Source of the DNA: Blastopirellula sediminis
GTDB lineage: Bacteria > Planctomycetota > Planctomycetia > Pirellulales > Pirellulaceae
DNA: 64,000 bases
NCBI RefSeq assembly: GCF_020966755.1
Contig: NZ_JAJKFT010000004.1
Coordinates: forward strand, 868,001 to 932,000
Reading direction: 5' to 3'
A model generated the notes under the pieces. The model made no database searches, was not told the DNA's origin, and saw only the letters and a list, made by a program, of their open reading frames with translations. The position numbers were made by a program, and so were the translations under genes. Positions 55,608 to 63,906 of the stretch are shown piece after piece. Position 1 is the stretch's first letter. The number at the start of each line of letters is the position of its first letter.

Positions 55608-56282
55608 GTGCCAAAGCTACGTCATGTCGTGCCGAAATACTGTCGGCACAAGGCCCGAAATCTGGCCTACGTTCGGATTGCCGGCCAGGATATCTACCTG
55701 GGCAAATGGCGATCCGAGGAAAGCCGGCGACTCTACGAGTTGATAGTCGCCGAGTATCTCAAGAGCGGCCGAACTCTCGATCTGCGAGAGATCAATTCTT
55801 CCCACGATTCGGCCGCACTCGCCAAGGCTGAAGAGGTTTTGCCGTCGATCACCGTCTCGGAATTGATCGATCAGTATCTCGAAGCAGCAAAAACGCACTA
55901 TGTGAAAAATGGCCGGCCAACGAGCGAACTGACGAATACTCGTATCGCGCTCGAGCTCGCGCGAAAAGAGTTTGCCGATCTGCCCGTCGATCAGTTCGGA
56001 GCACGTTGTCTCGAAAAGATTCGGGACGCGATGTTATCACGGAAGAAGAAGTGGATGCGTAAGACGATCAATGGACACTGTCAGCGCATCAAACGAGCGT
56101 TTAAGTGGGGGCTCGAGCGAGAGCTATTCGTCGCGACGTCGAAATACCAATCACTAGTCGCCGTCCGCGGCCTAGCTGCCGGCCGGAGCATAGCGAAAGA
56201 GTCGAAACTGGTCGCCGCGGTTTCCGACGATGTTGTCGAGAAGACGCTCGCCAAGCTCCCTGCGGTTGTCGCAGATATGTAG
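55608..56282 (+). pseudogene. truncated tyrosine recombinase (phage-type integrase), N-terminal half
   Basis: The frame opens at TTG 55557, but GTG 55608 (after GGGGAG) gives MPKLRHVVPKYCRHKARN, like planctomycete integrases. An arm-binding start (YVRIAGQDIYLGKWRSEESRRLY) and a SAM-like core-binding domain (TVSELIDQYLEAAKTHYVKN, FADLPVDQFGARCLEKIRD) are present. The protein stops after KLPAVVADM, exactly where relatives go on into the catalytic domain (R-H-R-Y). With no catalytic domain it cannot recombine DNA. Together with tRNA-Val it marks the left end of an old integrated element. Confidence 0.8.
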
Positions 56283-56393
56283 AATTCCCGCGTAGCAGGT
56301 CTGCTTACTCTTGTTTCACAACTCACATCCGTCGAAGCCCATCGTGGGATTGATGGTGCTGTCGCACCATTGAATTTCGGTCTTCTTTGCCAT
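56283..56393 (-). pseudogene. remnant of a phage Gp37/Gp68 (DUF5131) gene, N terminus only
   Basis: On the minus strand ATG 56393 (after GGAAG) starts MAKKTEIQWCDSTINPTMG, followed by FDGCEL, a TGA at 56316-56318, then NKSKQTCYAG. This is the start of DUF5131 proteins, where wording such as NPTMGCDGCELW-NKS-CYAG is expected. A Cys has become Phe and the Trp after CEL has become TGA. Similarity ends at about 56283, where the convergent integrase fragment begins. So this is a dead N-terminal stub fused by deletion. Confidence 0.6.
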
Positions 56394-56868
56394 CTCATCT
56401 TCCACTCTTGTGTCAATTGAAATTGATCAGGGCAAACGCTTCGCACCTGAAACGAAAAAAGCCGCCTGACTTGCATCAGGCGGCTTTGCCGGTATTTCGC
56501 ATGAGGTCCACCATGAACGACCCAACAAGCGAAGGGCTGTGGCTAACTGACAAAAAAACGTTGCGAGGAATGAGTAAGCTACACCCACTCCCGGCAACGC
56601 CAATGAAATATCGTAGGGCCCCGGCGTAACCAAGGCCAATTGAGTGCCAACGGTCAAATGACCGAAGATGCGAACACAAGTCCTTCCTGCTCCGTGGCAT
56701 CATCCACGGCGGTCAGGAAAGGAAAGGCGATGGGCCGCTCGCCCGACACTGTTTCACTGTCGAAGATGAAATCGCAATTCCGGTCGGCAAAGCCGCCGAA
56801 ACGAAGCCATTCCTTTCGACATTCGAGTACACGAACAGGTTACTGTTCCATTGATTTGCCACAGTCGA
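56394..56868. other. intergenic region with terminator and possible coding remnant
   Basis: This stretch contains the terminator at 56455-56487. On the minus strand it also holds an uninterrupted tract at 56654-56839 that reads like protein (LRFGGFADRNCDF, IAFPFLTAVDDATEQEG) but has no start codon. No complete gene is supported. Confidence 0.45.
56455..56487 (-). terminator. Rho-independent terminator of the zinc-finger cluster
   Basis: The stem GCCGCCTGA/TCAGGCGGC has a 6-base loop. Read on the minus strand it is followed by six T, so it ends transcripts coming leftward from the cluster. Confidence 0.88.
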
Positions 56869-57018
56869 CTACTTTCCGGGGATATACTGACCGTTGCTGG
56901 GATTGTAGGGCTGCGGCAGTCCACCACCGCCAGGCTTCATCGGCGGTGCGTTCCCATCACATCCGCTCGCCAAGGCGAGCGTACACACGACACAAAACGC
57001 AAGCAGTAGACTTTTCAT
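56869..57018 (-). CDS. very small lipoprotein
   Basis: This 49-residue product starts MKSLLLAFCVVCTLALASGC, a complete lipoprotein signal with lipobox ASGC. The mature part is only 30 residues (DGNAPPMKPGGGGLPQPYNP, ending NGQYIPGK), rich in Gly and Pro. It starts 30 bases after the stop of a small membrane protein gene on the same strand and probably belongs to the same operon. Function unknown; a short tethered lipoprotein could act as an anchor or an entry-exclusion-type partner. Confidence 0.62.
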   Translation of the reverse strand: MKSLLLAFCVVCTLALASGCDGNAPPMKPGGGGLPQPYNPSNGQYIPGK

Positions 57019-57048
57019 TTACTTACCCTATTTTTCGGTGCGGTTTGT

Positions 57049-57204
57049 TCAGCCGCAACCACGCGTGAAAAGAACGAAAAGTACGATGAGAACAATCACC
57101 GTACCACATCCACCGCCAGCGGGAATCCACTCCGTTTCGATCCGTTTGTTTCCAAAAATGTCTTTGGAGACTGTCGTAACCTTCTTGTAGCGTTTTCGAG
57201 ACAT
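57049..57204 (-). CDS. small single-helix membrane protein
   Basis: The 51-residue product has a basic N terminus (MSRKRYKKVTTVSKDIFGNK), a short GGGCG turn and a C-terminal membrane helix (TVIVLIVLFVLFTRGCG). The family is not recognised. It begins 9 bases after the stop of the DnaJ-like Cys-rich gene and precedes the small lipoprotein gene by 30 bases. Tight spacing and like strand support a real operon member, though short frames always carry risk. Confidence 0.55.
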   Translation of the reverse strand: MSRKRYKKVTTVSKDIFGNKRIETEWIPAGGGCGTVIVLIVLFVLFTRGCG

Positions 57205-57213
57205 GCCTGGTGT

Positions 57214-57666
57214 TCACCCCTTGAACTTGTGCCATCCTGAACCGCCGCACTTCTTACAGGTGACAGTAAACGACCCACGGCCACTGCACTTGCGGCAAGT
57301 TGCCGAGAATCCACCAGTGCCGTTGCACTTCTTGCAGGTCTGAGAAACGGCGGGCTTGAAGTTCCCGGTTCCTCCACACTTGCGGCACGGATTTCCGAAC
57401 TTTTGGCCCGTTCCCTCGCAGGTAAAACACGGCTTGGCCGACAATTCAAATTGGCCAGTCCCATGGCACCCGCGGCACTGCCCGGAATGGGTTCCCGTAC
57501 CGTGGCAAGCTCTGCATTCCAGCGTCTTCGATCCACTTCCCTCGCAAGAGAAGCACGTCCCGTAATCGTTGATTGGGCTGATGAAGTTCTTGCCAATCGT
57601 GGAAGGCCGGTACTGATCTCGTTGGGCCTTCGATTTGTTGTCCTGTCCAAAAAGGAACTTGAACAT
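57214..57666 (-). CDS. DnaJ-type CxxCxGxG zinc-finger repeat protein
   Basis: The 150-residue protein opens with a short lead (MFKFLFGQDNKSKAQRDQ), and from residue about 36 consists almost wholly of CxxCxGxG repeats. Examples are CFSCEGSG, CRACHGTG, CRGCHGTG, CFTCEGTG, CRKCGGTG, CKKCNGTG, CRKCSGRG and CKKCGGSG, eight in all. DnaJ has four such repeats binding two zincs; here eight could bind four. There is no J domain. Such domains hold unfolded peptides. It leads a minus-strand operon with a membrane peptide and a lipoprotein. ATG 57666 is used. Confidence 0.82.
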   Translation of the reverse strand: MFKFLFGQDNKSKAQRDQYRPSTIGKNFISPINDYGTCFSCEGSGSKTLECRACHGTGTHSGQCRGCHGTGQFELSAKPCFTCEGTGQKFGNPCRKCGGTGNFKPAVSQTCKKCNGTGGFSATCRKCSGRGSFTVTCKKCGGSGWHKFKG

Positions 57667-57848
57667 GCCCAATAGGCTGTCTCCAACTATAAAGAAAAGG
57701 AAAACCGGAACGACCCAGCATCGTCCCGAACCCTATAAGTCTATCAGGTGGCTTGCAGGGCAAAAAAGGTTTCAGACCGAAAAAATATGAATAAAACCCG
57801 GTGAATCTGGGATCCGGCCACCGCCAATAATGCGACAGCATGCCTTTA

Positions 57849-58088
57849 TTAACCGGCGAAGGGAATCAGCAGCAAGCCGAGCAAACTGAAGTCTGGATCG
57901 GACGACCGCTCAGCGAAGATCAAGGAAATCGTCCACACTTCGCCGAGACACTTTTTGCACGTGCCGTTGGGATGAATCGCAAGCCGATTGAAAAAATGAA
58001 AGAAGCTTTGATCGCCGCGTAAATCGGTTTGCTGCTTTTTGCCGCACTTTTCGCAAGTGAAGAGGACGGCGTTGGGAATCACGAGCAT
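57849..58088 (-). CDS. small zinc-ribbon protein with hydrophobic C terminus
   Basis: The 79-residue product has FTCEKCGKKQQTD and, about 30 residues on, GTCKKCLGE, a four-cysteine zinc ribbon. The C-terminal tail LLGLLLIPFAG is hydrophobic enough to be a weak membrane anchor. The family is not recognised. It lies between two other Cys-rich small genes on the same strand, 29 bases downstream of the zinc-ribbon nucleic-acid-binding-like gene. Confidence 0.6.
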   Translation of the reverse strand: MLVIPNAVLFTCEKCGKKQQTDLRGDQSFFHFFNRLAIHPNGTCKKCLGEVWTISLIFAERSSDPDFSLLGLLLIPFAG

Positions 58089-58117
58089 CGATATTGGTTG
58101 TTCGTCAGGGGTACGTC

Positions 58118-58495
58118 TTAGTCGATGCCAAAGAGAAAGTCGAGAATGCGCCAGCCGTTGGCGTTGCCCCCGACGATGTTCGCATCATACATCTGGACGA
58201 GGCCGCAAAAAGAACAACTTACCACAATGAACTCATTGAATTGGAAGTCGATCATGCGGGAAACGCCGGTTCCAGTGGCGGCAATTTGTTTGACCTGCCC
58301 GCCGTACGATCGGCAATTGGCGCAGCGGTAAGTTCGTCCCAGCTCTTCCGCCTTGGTTTCCTCCATCGTATCGCCGATGTATCGCGGTTTGTGACGACGA
58401 ATTGGCGTTAATCGTGGGGCGATTCCATAGTTGCAGTTGGTGCAGCGATAAGCGGACTGCGGGTTTTCGGTTTTGCAACTGGGACAAATGATCAA
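58118..58495 (-). CDS. double zinc-ribbon, nucleic-acid-binding-like protein
   Basis: Two zinc ribbons are seen. An N-terminal one has CPSCKTENPQSAYRCTNC. A C-terminal one (YRCANCRS...VSCSFCGLVQMY, with TGTGVSRMIDFQFNEF between and RILDFLFG at the end) closely fits the Zn-ribbon nucleic-acid-binding family PF09855. The start is unclear. I use TTG 58495, with GGGAG eight bases upstream, giving MIICPSCKTENPQ; the frame extends to 58672, but the additional part is arginine-rich and not family-like. It is the first gene of the minus-strand Cys-rich cluster. Confidence 0.7.
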   Translation of the reverse strand: MIICPSCKTENPQSAYRCTNCNYGIAPRLTPIRRHKPRYIGDTMEETKAEELGRTYRCANCRSYGGQVKQIAATGTGVSRMIDFQFNEFIVVSCSFCGLVQMYDANIVGGNANGWRILDFLFGID

Positions 58496-58696
58496 AGAAG
58501 AAACTCCCGGCGATGAAGGTTCAACGTCACTGCGTCGCCGTCGATTCGCATCGCAGCGAATTCTGTTTTTATCATCGGTTCGAAGCGGTACAATACGAAA
58601 ACCGTTAATATCATGCGTGCTATTAGATTTCGCCGCGACGGAAGCAGACGCATCTCCGGCAAAACGGCGCATTTCCCACGGTCAAGAGTTTCCCCC

Positions 58697-59032
58697 ATGA
58701 TCGACATCACCACTCTTTTCGCCTGGTTCGTGATGACGCTTCTTTTTTGCGTGATCGTCGTGGCGATCGTCGCGCTCGGCTCTTTGCCGGGGCGAATCGC
58801 CAAGCAGCGGCATCATCCGCATAGCGACGCCGTGAACGCCGCCAGTTGGATTGGACTGGCGCTCGGGGGCGTGTTTTGGCCGCTGGCGCTTGTCTGGGCC
58901 TTTATGTCGTTTGATAAATCGAGCGGGGCGAAAGCGGACGCCGGCAATTCGGCGGCGGAGCTGGCGTCGCTGCGCAAGCAGGTGGAACAGTTGCAAGCGG
59001 AACTGCGGTCGCACCAGGGAAGCGGCGGTTAG
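58697..59032 (+). CDS. YiaW-like DUF3302 inner-membrane protein
   Basis: The 111-residue product has two membrane helices (residues about 5-28 and 47-68) joined by a loop with SLPGRIAKQRHHPHSDAVNAASWIG (region residues about 28-52), the DUF3302 pattern, and ends in a short coiled coil (LASLRKQVEQLQAEL). ATG 58697 is preferred. In enterobacteria YiaW is encoded next to YiaV, an HlyD-type membrane fusion protein; the same order holds here, with 31 bases between. Together they form an unassigned export pair. Confidence 0.82.
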   Translation: MIDITTLFAWFVMTLLFCVIVVAIVALGSLPGRIAKQRHHPHSDAVNAASWIGLALGGVFWPLALVWAFMSFDKSSGAKADAGNSAAELASLRKQVEQLQAELRSHQGSGG

Positions 59033-59063
59033 TCGAACGCATTAGGACTGGGAGCTTCGAACG

Positions 59064-60188
59064 ATGATTGCAGTCTTTACGCTGCTCTATATAGCCGGCA
59101 TCTGGCTCTTCTACGTCAAAATGAAAGTCGCACCAAAGCCGACCAACCTGGCTGTGTGCGCCGTGATCGGCGTGGTCGCGATCGGCGCGATTGTGATTCT
59201 GTGGCGGTTTTCGGCGCCGATGTCGAGCCAGGTGGTCGTGAATCGCCATGCGATTCAGATTGTGCCGCAAGTGCAGGGGCCTATCACCAAAATCGTCGCG
59301 CAGCCAAACGTTCCCTTGAAAAAGGGAGAGGACGTGCTGTTCGAGATCCAGAAGGATACGTACGAGTTCGCGCTGGAGCAATGCCAGGCGGCGCTGGCCG
59401 CTTCGGAGAAATTGGTCGAGCAGCAACAAGCCGCGATCAAAGTGGCCGACGCGACGCTGCAACAGGCGCAGGCCGAGATGGGGGTCGCGAAAGCCGATCT
59501 AACCGCCAAGGAGGCGTCGAACGAAAAGACGCCAGGCGCCGTTAGCCAATTGGAGTTGGCGGAACTCCGTCAGCAACTAGCGGGGGAAGAAGCGGCGGTG
59601 CGGAAAGCGAGTTTCAGCAAAGAGGAAGCGACGTTCGCATTGGACGTCGCCACCGCGCAAGTCGACGGGGCGAAAGCGAAGCTCGCCACCGCCGAGTTCA
59701 ATCTGAGCCAATGCACCGTCTACGCGCCGGCCGATGGTTTCGTCACCAATTGGCAGGTTCGCGAAGGATCGATGGTGGTGCCGTTGCCGCTGGCGCCAAT
59801 GGGAACGTTTATTGATACGTCGGACCTCGACGTCGTCGGCGTCTATAGCCAGAACGTGGTGAAGAACGTCAAGCCGGGGGACAAGGTTGAGATAGCCTTC
59901 AAGAATCATCCGGGACAGATTTTCCAGGGAACGGTCGACGCGGTGATCGCGGCGAGCGGAGAAGGGCAGTTCGTCACGTCTGGCCAACTGGTCGACGTTT
60001 CCGATATTCGTTCCAGCGGCAAGTTTGCGGTCAAAATCAAGCTGGACGACGAGACGATGGTTCATGAGCTGCCGATGGGCACGGCCGGCGTGACCGCCAT
60101 TTATACCGACACCGGCAAGCCGTTTCATGTGATCAGCAAGGTCACGATTCGCATCAAAACGTGGATGTACTATCTGTTGCCGTTTTAG
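59064..60188 (+). CDS. YiaV/HlyD-type membrane fusion protein
   Basis: This periplasmic adaptor has two N-terminal membrane helices (residues about 3-16 and 31-48). A split biotinyl-lipoyl region follows (VVVNRHAIQIVPQVQGPITKIV and later VYAPADGFVTNWQVREGSMV), surrounding a coiled-coil hairpin (residues about 110-200). Beta-barrel elements complete the 374 residues. It has the YiaV/EmrA-like architecture, and it lies downstream of the YiaW-like gene as in other genomes. It could link an inner-membrane exporter to an outer-membrane channel; no transporter or TolC gene is adjacent. Confidence 0.87.
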   Translation: MIAVFTLLYIAGIWLFYVKMKVAPKPTNLAVCAVIGVVAIGAIVILWRFSAPMSSQVVVNRHAIQIVPQVQGPITKIVAQPNVPLKKGEDVLFEIQKDTYEFALEQCQAALAASEKLVEQQQAAIKVADATLQQAQAEMGVAKADLTAKEASNEKTPGAVSQLELAELRQQLAGEEAAVRKASFSKEEATFALDVATAQVDGAKAKLATAEFNLSQCTVYAPADGFVTNWQVREGSMVVPLPLAPMGTFIDTSDLDVVGVYSQNVVKNVKPGDKVEIAFKNHPGQIFQGTVDAVIAASGEGQFVTSGQLVDVSDIRSSGKFAVKIKLDDETMVHELPMGTAGVTAIYTDTGKPFHVISKVTIRIKTWMYYLLPF

Positions 60189-60303
60189 GCCTACGGCTTG
60201 AAAACTCGCGGCATTGGTGTTGCGTCTCCAGTGTTTTTTTCTTCGCCAATTGCTCGACAAGATTGGCGTCGAAAGTTCATTCGCGCAAGGTCGAGATTCT
60301 CGG

Positions 60304-60969
60304 TTACTCGGACCTTTCCGCGGCCGATCGATTGATCGTCGCGATCGCATTTTGCGCTGCGGTTCGTGCCGGTTCATATCGGGACGCTTCCGCGACTTGT
60401 TGCAGCAGTGAGATCGCGGAAGCCGCGTCCGCTCCAATCATTCCCAGGGCGTTGCAGAGCATGATTTGATCGTCATCGAGGAGGACGCCGTCGGCCTGAT
60501 TGTCGAGAAAGCTCTCCAGCGATTTCATCAGCGGCTCGGTAAGCCAAGCGGGATCGACGATCGAGTCGTACTGCGTCATTTCCCAGGGAATTTGCCAACC
60601 GATCGGCTCCCACGGTTCGAGTCCTCGCAGCAGGTCCAGCGTGAGCTCTTCGAGCATATAAATCCAGCGATCAAGCGTTTGCTTATCTTCCGCGGAAATG
60701 AAGTGCCGCCCGTGGAAGTGCGGTTCGTGAGGGGGCTGAGTCAGCAGGCGGGCGCCGCGCGTCATGTCCCAGATCAAGTGAATCGTATCGCGATCGACAT
60801 GCGGTTGATTCAGCAGGGGCGCAGCAAAGTAGATCGCTTTCACGATCTCCGAAAAGTACGCCTTGCGGATGCCGGAATAGGGACGCAAGTTGCCGATGAA
60901 GTTATCCGGTTCATCCGCAAGGTAGTTGTTATGCTTCTGCAGTAGAAGGATCGCGTCGTCTATGTTCAT
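60304..60969 (-). CDS. soluble protein of unknown function
   Basis: This 221-residue protein is not recognised. It is helical and acidic, with no signal peptide or membrane helix. The first half has NIDDAILLLQKHNNYLADEP and HLIWDMTRGARLL, the middle has PHEPHFHGRHFIS with four clustered histidines, and the C-terminal 60 residues are helix-rich (GMIGADAASAISLLQQVAEA). It could be a cytosolic immunity- or HEAT-like protein, but that is speculation. It stands between the YiaV-like gene (convergent) and the iron alcohol dehydrogenase (tandem, 122 bases). Confidence 0.6.
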   Translation of the reverse strand: MNIDDAILLLQKHNNYLADEPDNFIGNLRPYSGIRKAYFSEIVKAIYFAAPLLNQPHVDRDTIHLIWDMTRGARLLTQPPHEPHFHGRHFISAEDKQTLDRWIYMLEELTLDLLRGLEPWEPIGWQIPWEMTQYDSIVDPAWLTEPLMKSLESFLDNQADGVLLDDDQIMLCNALGMIGADAASAISLLQQVAEASRYEPARTAAQNAIATINRSAAERSE

Positions 60970-61091
60970 TGGACTTTCGTTGGCCTTGGGGTGGGAGCAA
61001 ATGAGAAATGCCCCGCCCCATGGGAATCGATAGTCTCGCTTGTCCTGCGAACAATTTCAAGAATCACTCTTCGATGGATCGAAGGTGCAAA

Positions 61092-62246
61092 TTAGCTCGC
61101 CGCTGCGGTGACGCCGCTGGTCAGCAGGTTGAGCAGCGTATCCGACGTGGAACTGCGGGGGTTGTTCGACATCCGTTCGGCGTTCACTTCCTGGACGATC
61201 GCTTCGATCTGCGGGCGAGAGGTAATGCCGGCCGCTTGCAGCGAAGTGGGGCAGCCGAGCTTGGCGATGAAGCTGTCGATTTTTTGACTCGCTTCGTCTA
61301 ACGTACGACTCGCCAACAGATCGACGATTCGATCGATCTGTCGACGTACGAACGAAACGCCGCGCGGGTCGGAGCAGTCTTCCGCTTGGACCGAGCCGTT
61401 GTACTGGAGCATACGGCTGAGCGTCATCGCGACCGCCATGCCGTGCGGATATCCATGTCGCGACGTGATCGCATACGAAATCGCATGCGGCGCCGTGGTG
61501 CGGCTGATGTTGATCGCTTTGCCGGCCAGGTGCGAAGCGTGACTCATTGCGCGCCGCGCTTCGGCGTTTGGAGCATGCACCGCGGTCGGCAGATGTTCCA
61601 GGATCAGCGGCAAAGCTTCACTGGCGTAGGCGATCGATTCTTCGGTGCTGCCGACCGCCCAGAGCGATTCGATCGCCTGGCAAAAGGCGTCGAGTCCGGT
61701 GGCGGCCGTAATCGAGCGGGGGAGACTGCGGGTCAGTTCGCTGTCGACGACGACGAAGCCTGGAAGCAGATTCGGATGAGCGAGCGAGAACTTTTCGTTC
61801 TGGATGTAGACGACGGCGAAATGGGTCGCCTCGCTGCCGGTTCCGGCGGTGGTGGGTACGGCGACGAGCGGAACGTCGAAATCGGCGAGCGGCGCTTCGC
61901 CCCGAATGAGCATCTTCGCCGGTTGCGTTTGCTGCGAGAGCGCGGCGATCAACTTGGCGATATCGATGGCGGTCCCGCCGCCGACGGCGATGATCACGTC
62001 GGACTGCGACTCGCAAAAGAGTTGAACGGCGCGCTCTACGTCCGGCAGTTTCGGATTCAGTTCAAACTTGCTGAACCAGGTTGTCGAGCGCTTCGCGAAA
62101 CTGGGCTGCAGCGCCGCTTCGGCGCCAGAGGAAACGAAGGCGGTCTCGTCAATGACGACGAAGGGACGTTCCGAATTCAGGTTCGCTAGGATCGATTCGA
62201 CTTCGCGGATCGATCCGTCGTACAGATAAGTCGTAGGTTGTCGCAT
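61092..62246 (-). CDS. iron-containing alcohol dehydrogenase
   Basis: This is a family III, metal-dependent NAD(P) alcohol dehydrogenase. The nucleotide site is IIAVGGGTAIDIAKLIAA, and VAVPTTAGTGSEATHFAVV is the family signature. Metal ligands lie in GLDAFCQAIE (Asp/His region), SHASHLAGKAIN and RHGYPHGMAVAM. At 384 residues it is standard. Relatives include 1,3-propanediol and lactaldehyde dehydrogenases and phosphonoacetaldehyde reductases; substrate cannot be fixed here. It lies 55 bases downstream of the PhoD phosphatase gene on the same strand. Confidence 0.92.
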   Translation of the reverse strand: MRQPTTYLYDGSIREVESILANLNSERPFVVIDETAFVSSGAEAALQPSFAKRSTTWFSKFELNPKLPDVERAVQLFCESQSDVIIAVGGGTAIDIAKLIAALSQQTQPAKMLIRGEAPLADFDVPLVAVPTTAGTGSEATHFAVVYIQNEKFSLAHPNLLPGFVVVDSELTRSLPRSITAATGLDAFCQAIESLWAVGSTEESIAYASEALPLILEHLPTAVHAPNAEARRAMSHASHLAGKAINISRTTAPHAISYAITSRHGYPHGMAVAMTLSRMLQYNGSVQAEDCSDPRGVSFVRRQIDRIVDLLASRTLDEASQKIDSFIAKLGCPTSLQAAGITSRPQIEAIVQEVNAERMSNNPRSSTSDTLLNLLTSGVTAAAS

Positions 62247-62301
62247 CGAGCGGTCGTCGTTTTGCAGAGCGAAAAGCGAAAGCGGAAAAGGTACGCGGCG
62301 A

Positions 62302-63597
62302 TTAAGCGGGGCGAAGTTGCGTTTCGTCGAGCTTCAGGTCCCACATTTTGCGATCGTCGCGTTGAACCCACTCGGCATGGAGCGTCGCTGGAGTGCGGGT
62401 CATATCCGCTTCCAGGCGAAGCCACACGTGCGGGATCGCGGCGCCTTTGATGAGATCAGGATGAGCAACGTTCAGGCTGGGGATCGTTCGATCGTGGATC
62501 GGGGAAACGATGAACTGATGGATCGGATAGCCTGCCTGACCTGTCGTTTTATATCGTAACAATCGGCTGCAGTGAATATCTCCGCCGATCAAAACGACGC
62601 CGGTGATTCGCTGCTGGCCGATAAAATCGAACAGGGCGTCCCGCTCGTAGGTGTACGTGCCCCAGTCATCCGACTCGGTGTTTTCCTTGTCGTCCCAGAT
62701 CATGCCGCAGGCGATGACCTTAAATGGCGCCGTCGAGCTGGCTAATCCTTCCTTGAGCCATTCCCACTGCCGTTTGCCAAGGAGCGTCGGCTTTTCCGGA
62801 TCGACCGGCGACGGTTCGGTCCGCGAAAACCAGCGGGTGTCGAGCAGGAAGACTTCCATCCCCCCGTAGCGGAACTTGGTATAGATCCCTTCGTCGTCGT
62901 GACCAAACGCTTCGTTGGCGTGATACTCGACGAACGCGCGACGGGTATTCTCTTTTCCTGGGACGCGGCCATCGGTGTCGTTGCCAGCGAAATCATGATC
63001 GTCCCAGGTCGCCCAGACAGGCGTATGCCGAATCAGCGCGGCTAGCTCCGGCACCTGCAGGAACGTTCGTTGTTTGGTGCGCGCCGTTTCGAGCTTGGTC
63101 GAGTCGATGTAGGGAGTGTCGCCGAGGAGCACCAAGCCTTGGGCGCCGCGTTCTTCCATCTGCGACCACAACGACGACGGTTTCATGTCGGCACACGAGC
63201 CGAACGCCAGACAAGTCTGTTCACGGCGATCGGCAGGGGGCGCGGTAATCAAGTAGCACTCGTCGGGCGATGCGGCGGCGCCTTCGATTGCGTATTGATA
63301 ACGCGTGGCCGGCTTCAGGTTTTCGACCTGCCAAGTCAGGCAGAGATCGTTGTCGAGCGTCGCTTCGGCATCGATCGACTGCGATTTTCCCTCTCCCTGC
63401 GCTTCGCGAATCTGCAGCCGGTATTTGCCGGGTGCCGCCGGGCGATACCAGACTTTAGCGGTCGTCTCGGAGACATGTCCGACCATCGGACCAACCGTAT
63501 CGCCGGAGGTGGGAGCCGCGGCAATGGCCGTAGCGGCGAGCGTGCCGCTGGCCAGCGTGGCGGTGAAGGTACGGCGGTTAAGGAGATGATCGGTCAT
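62302..63597 (-). CDS. PhoD-family alkaline phosphatase (Tat-exported)
   Basis: The N terminus [22 protein letters not shown] is a twin-arginine signal. A short fibronectin-like lead domain follows ([18 protein letters not shown]). The metallophosphatase core has [39 protein letters not shown] and [12 protein letters not shown], with the Asp/His metal ligands of PhoD. Length 431 fits. It releases phosphate from phosphomonoesters or diesters outside the cytoplasm. It could be expressed in phosphate shortage, but I see no clear Pho box. Confidence 0.93.
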   Translation of the reverse strand: MTDHLLNRRTFTATLASGTLAATAIAAAPTSGDTVGPMVGHVSETTAKVWYRPAAPGKYRLQIREAQGEGKSQSIDAEATLDNDLCLTWQVENLKPATRYQYAIEGAAASPDECYLITAPPADRREQTCLAFGSCADMKPSSLWSQMEERGAQGLVLLGDTPYIDSTKLETARTKQRTFLQVPELAALIRHTPVWATWDDHDFAGNDTDGRVPGKENTRRAFVEYHANEAFGHDDEGIYTKFRYGGMEVFLLDTRWFSRTEPSPVDPEKPTLLGKRQWEWLKEGLASSTAPFKVIACGMIWDDKENTESDDWGTYTYERDALFDFIGQQRITGVVLIGGDIHCSRLLRYKTTGQAGYPIHQFIVSPIHDRTIPSLNVAHPDLIKGAAIPHVWLRLEADMTRTPATLHAEWVQRDDRKMWDLKLDETQLRPA

Positions 63598-63906
63598 AGG
63601 AGAGAGACGTTCTGTTTTGGGTAGGTGCGTGCCGGCCAGTCGTGTCGGCGCGCAGGCAATACGTTGGTTTACGGCAGTTGCACGACTTCGTGCCCCAGGT
63701 CCTCGCCAGATCGTGATGTGAAGTTTTGGTGAACAGCTTGACGCGCGACCGTCACGCCAGGGATAAATGGTTTACGAAAGTTGACTTGTAATCAACAAAG
63801 AATAGATTAACCAAGTGTGAAGTTTTCGTCCAGCTTTTCATTTTGCGAAAAGTTGACCTGGGGCCTCGATGTCCCCGAGTCGCCAGCGCGGGGGAGTGAG
63901 AATAAA
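63598..63906. other. intergenic region between divergent genes
   Basis: This 309-base stretch separates the leftward phosphatase from the rightward gene at 63907. It contains a sigma70-like promoter at 63782-63809 and is notably AT-rich near 63760-63850. No gene is supported. Confidence 0.5.
63782..63809 (+). promoter_or_regulatory. sigma70-like promoter
   Basis: TTGACT at 63782-63787 and TAGATT at 63804-63809 are 16 bases apart. GTTGA/TCAAC half-sites overlap the -35 and could be an operator. It would drive the gene starting at 63907. Confidence 0.5.

Noticed and set aside
56640-57068. Plus-strand open frame of 142 residues
   Set aside because: It is antisense to the small lipoprotein gene with a clear lipobox and has Ser/Arg-rich shadow composition.
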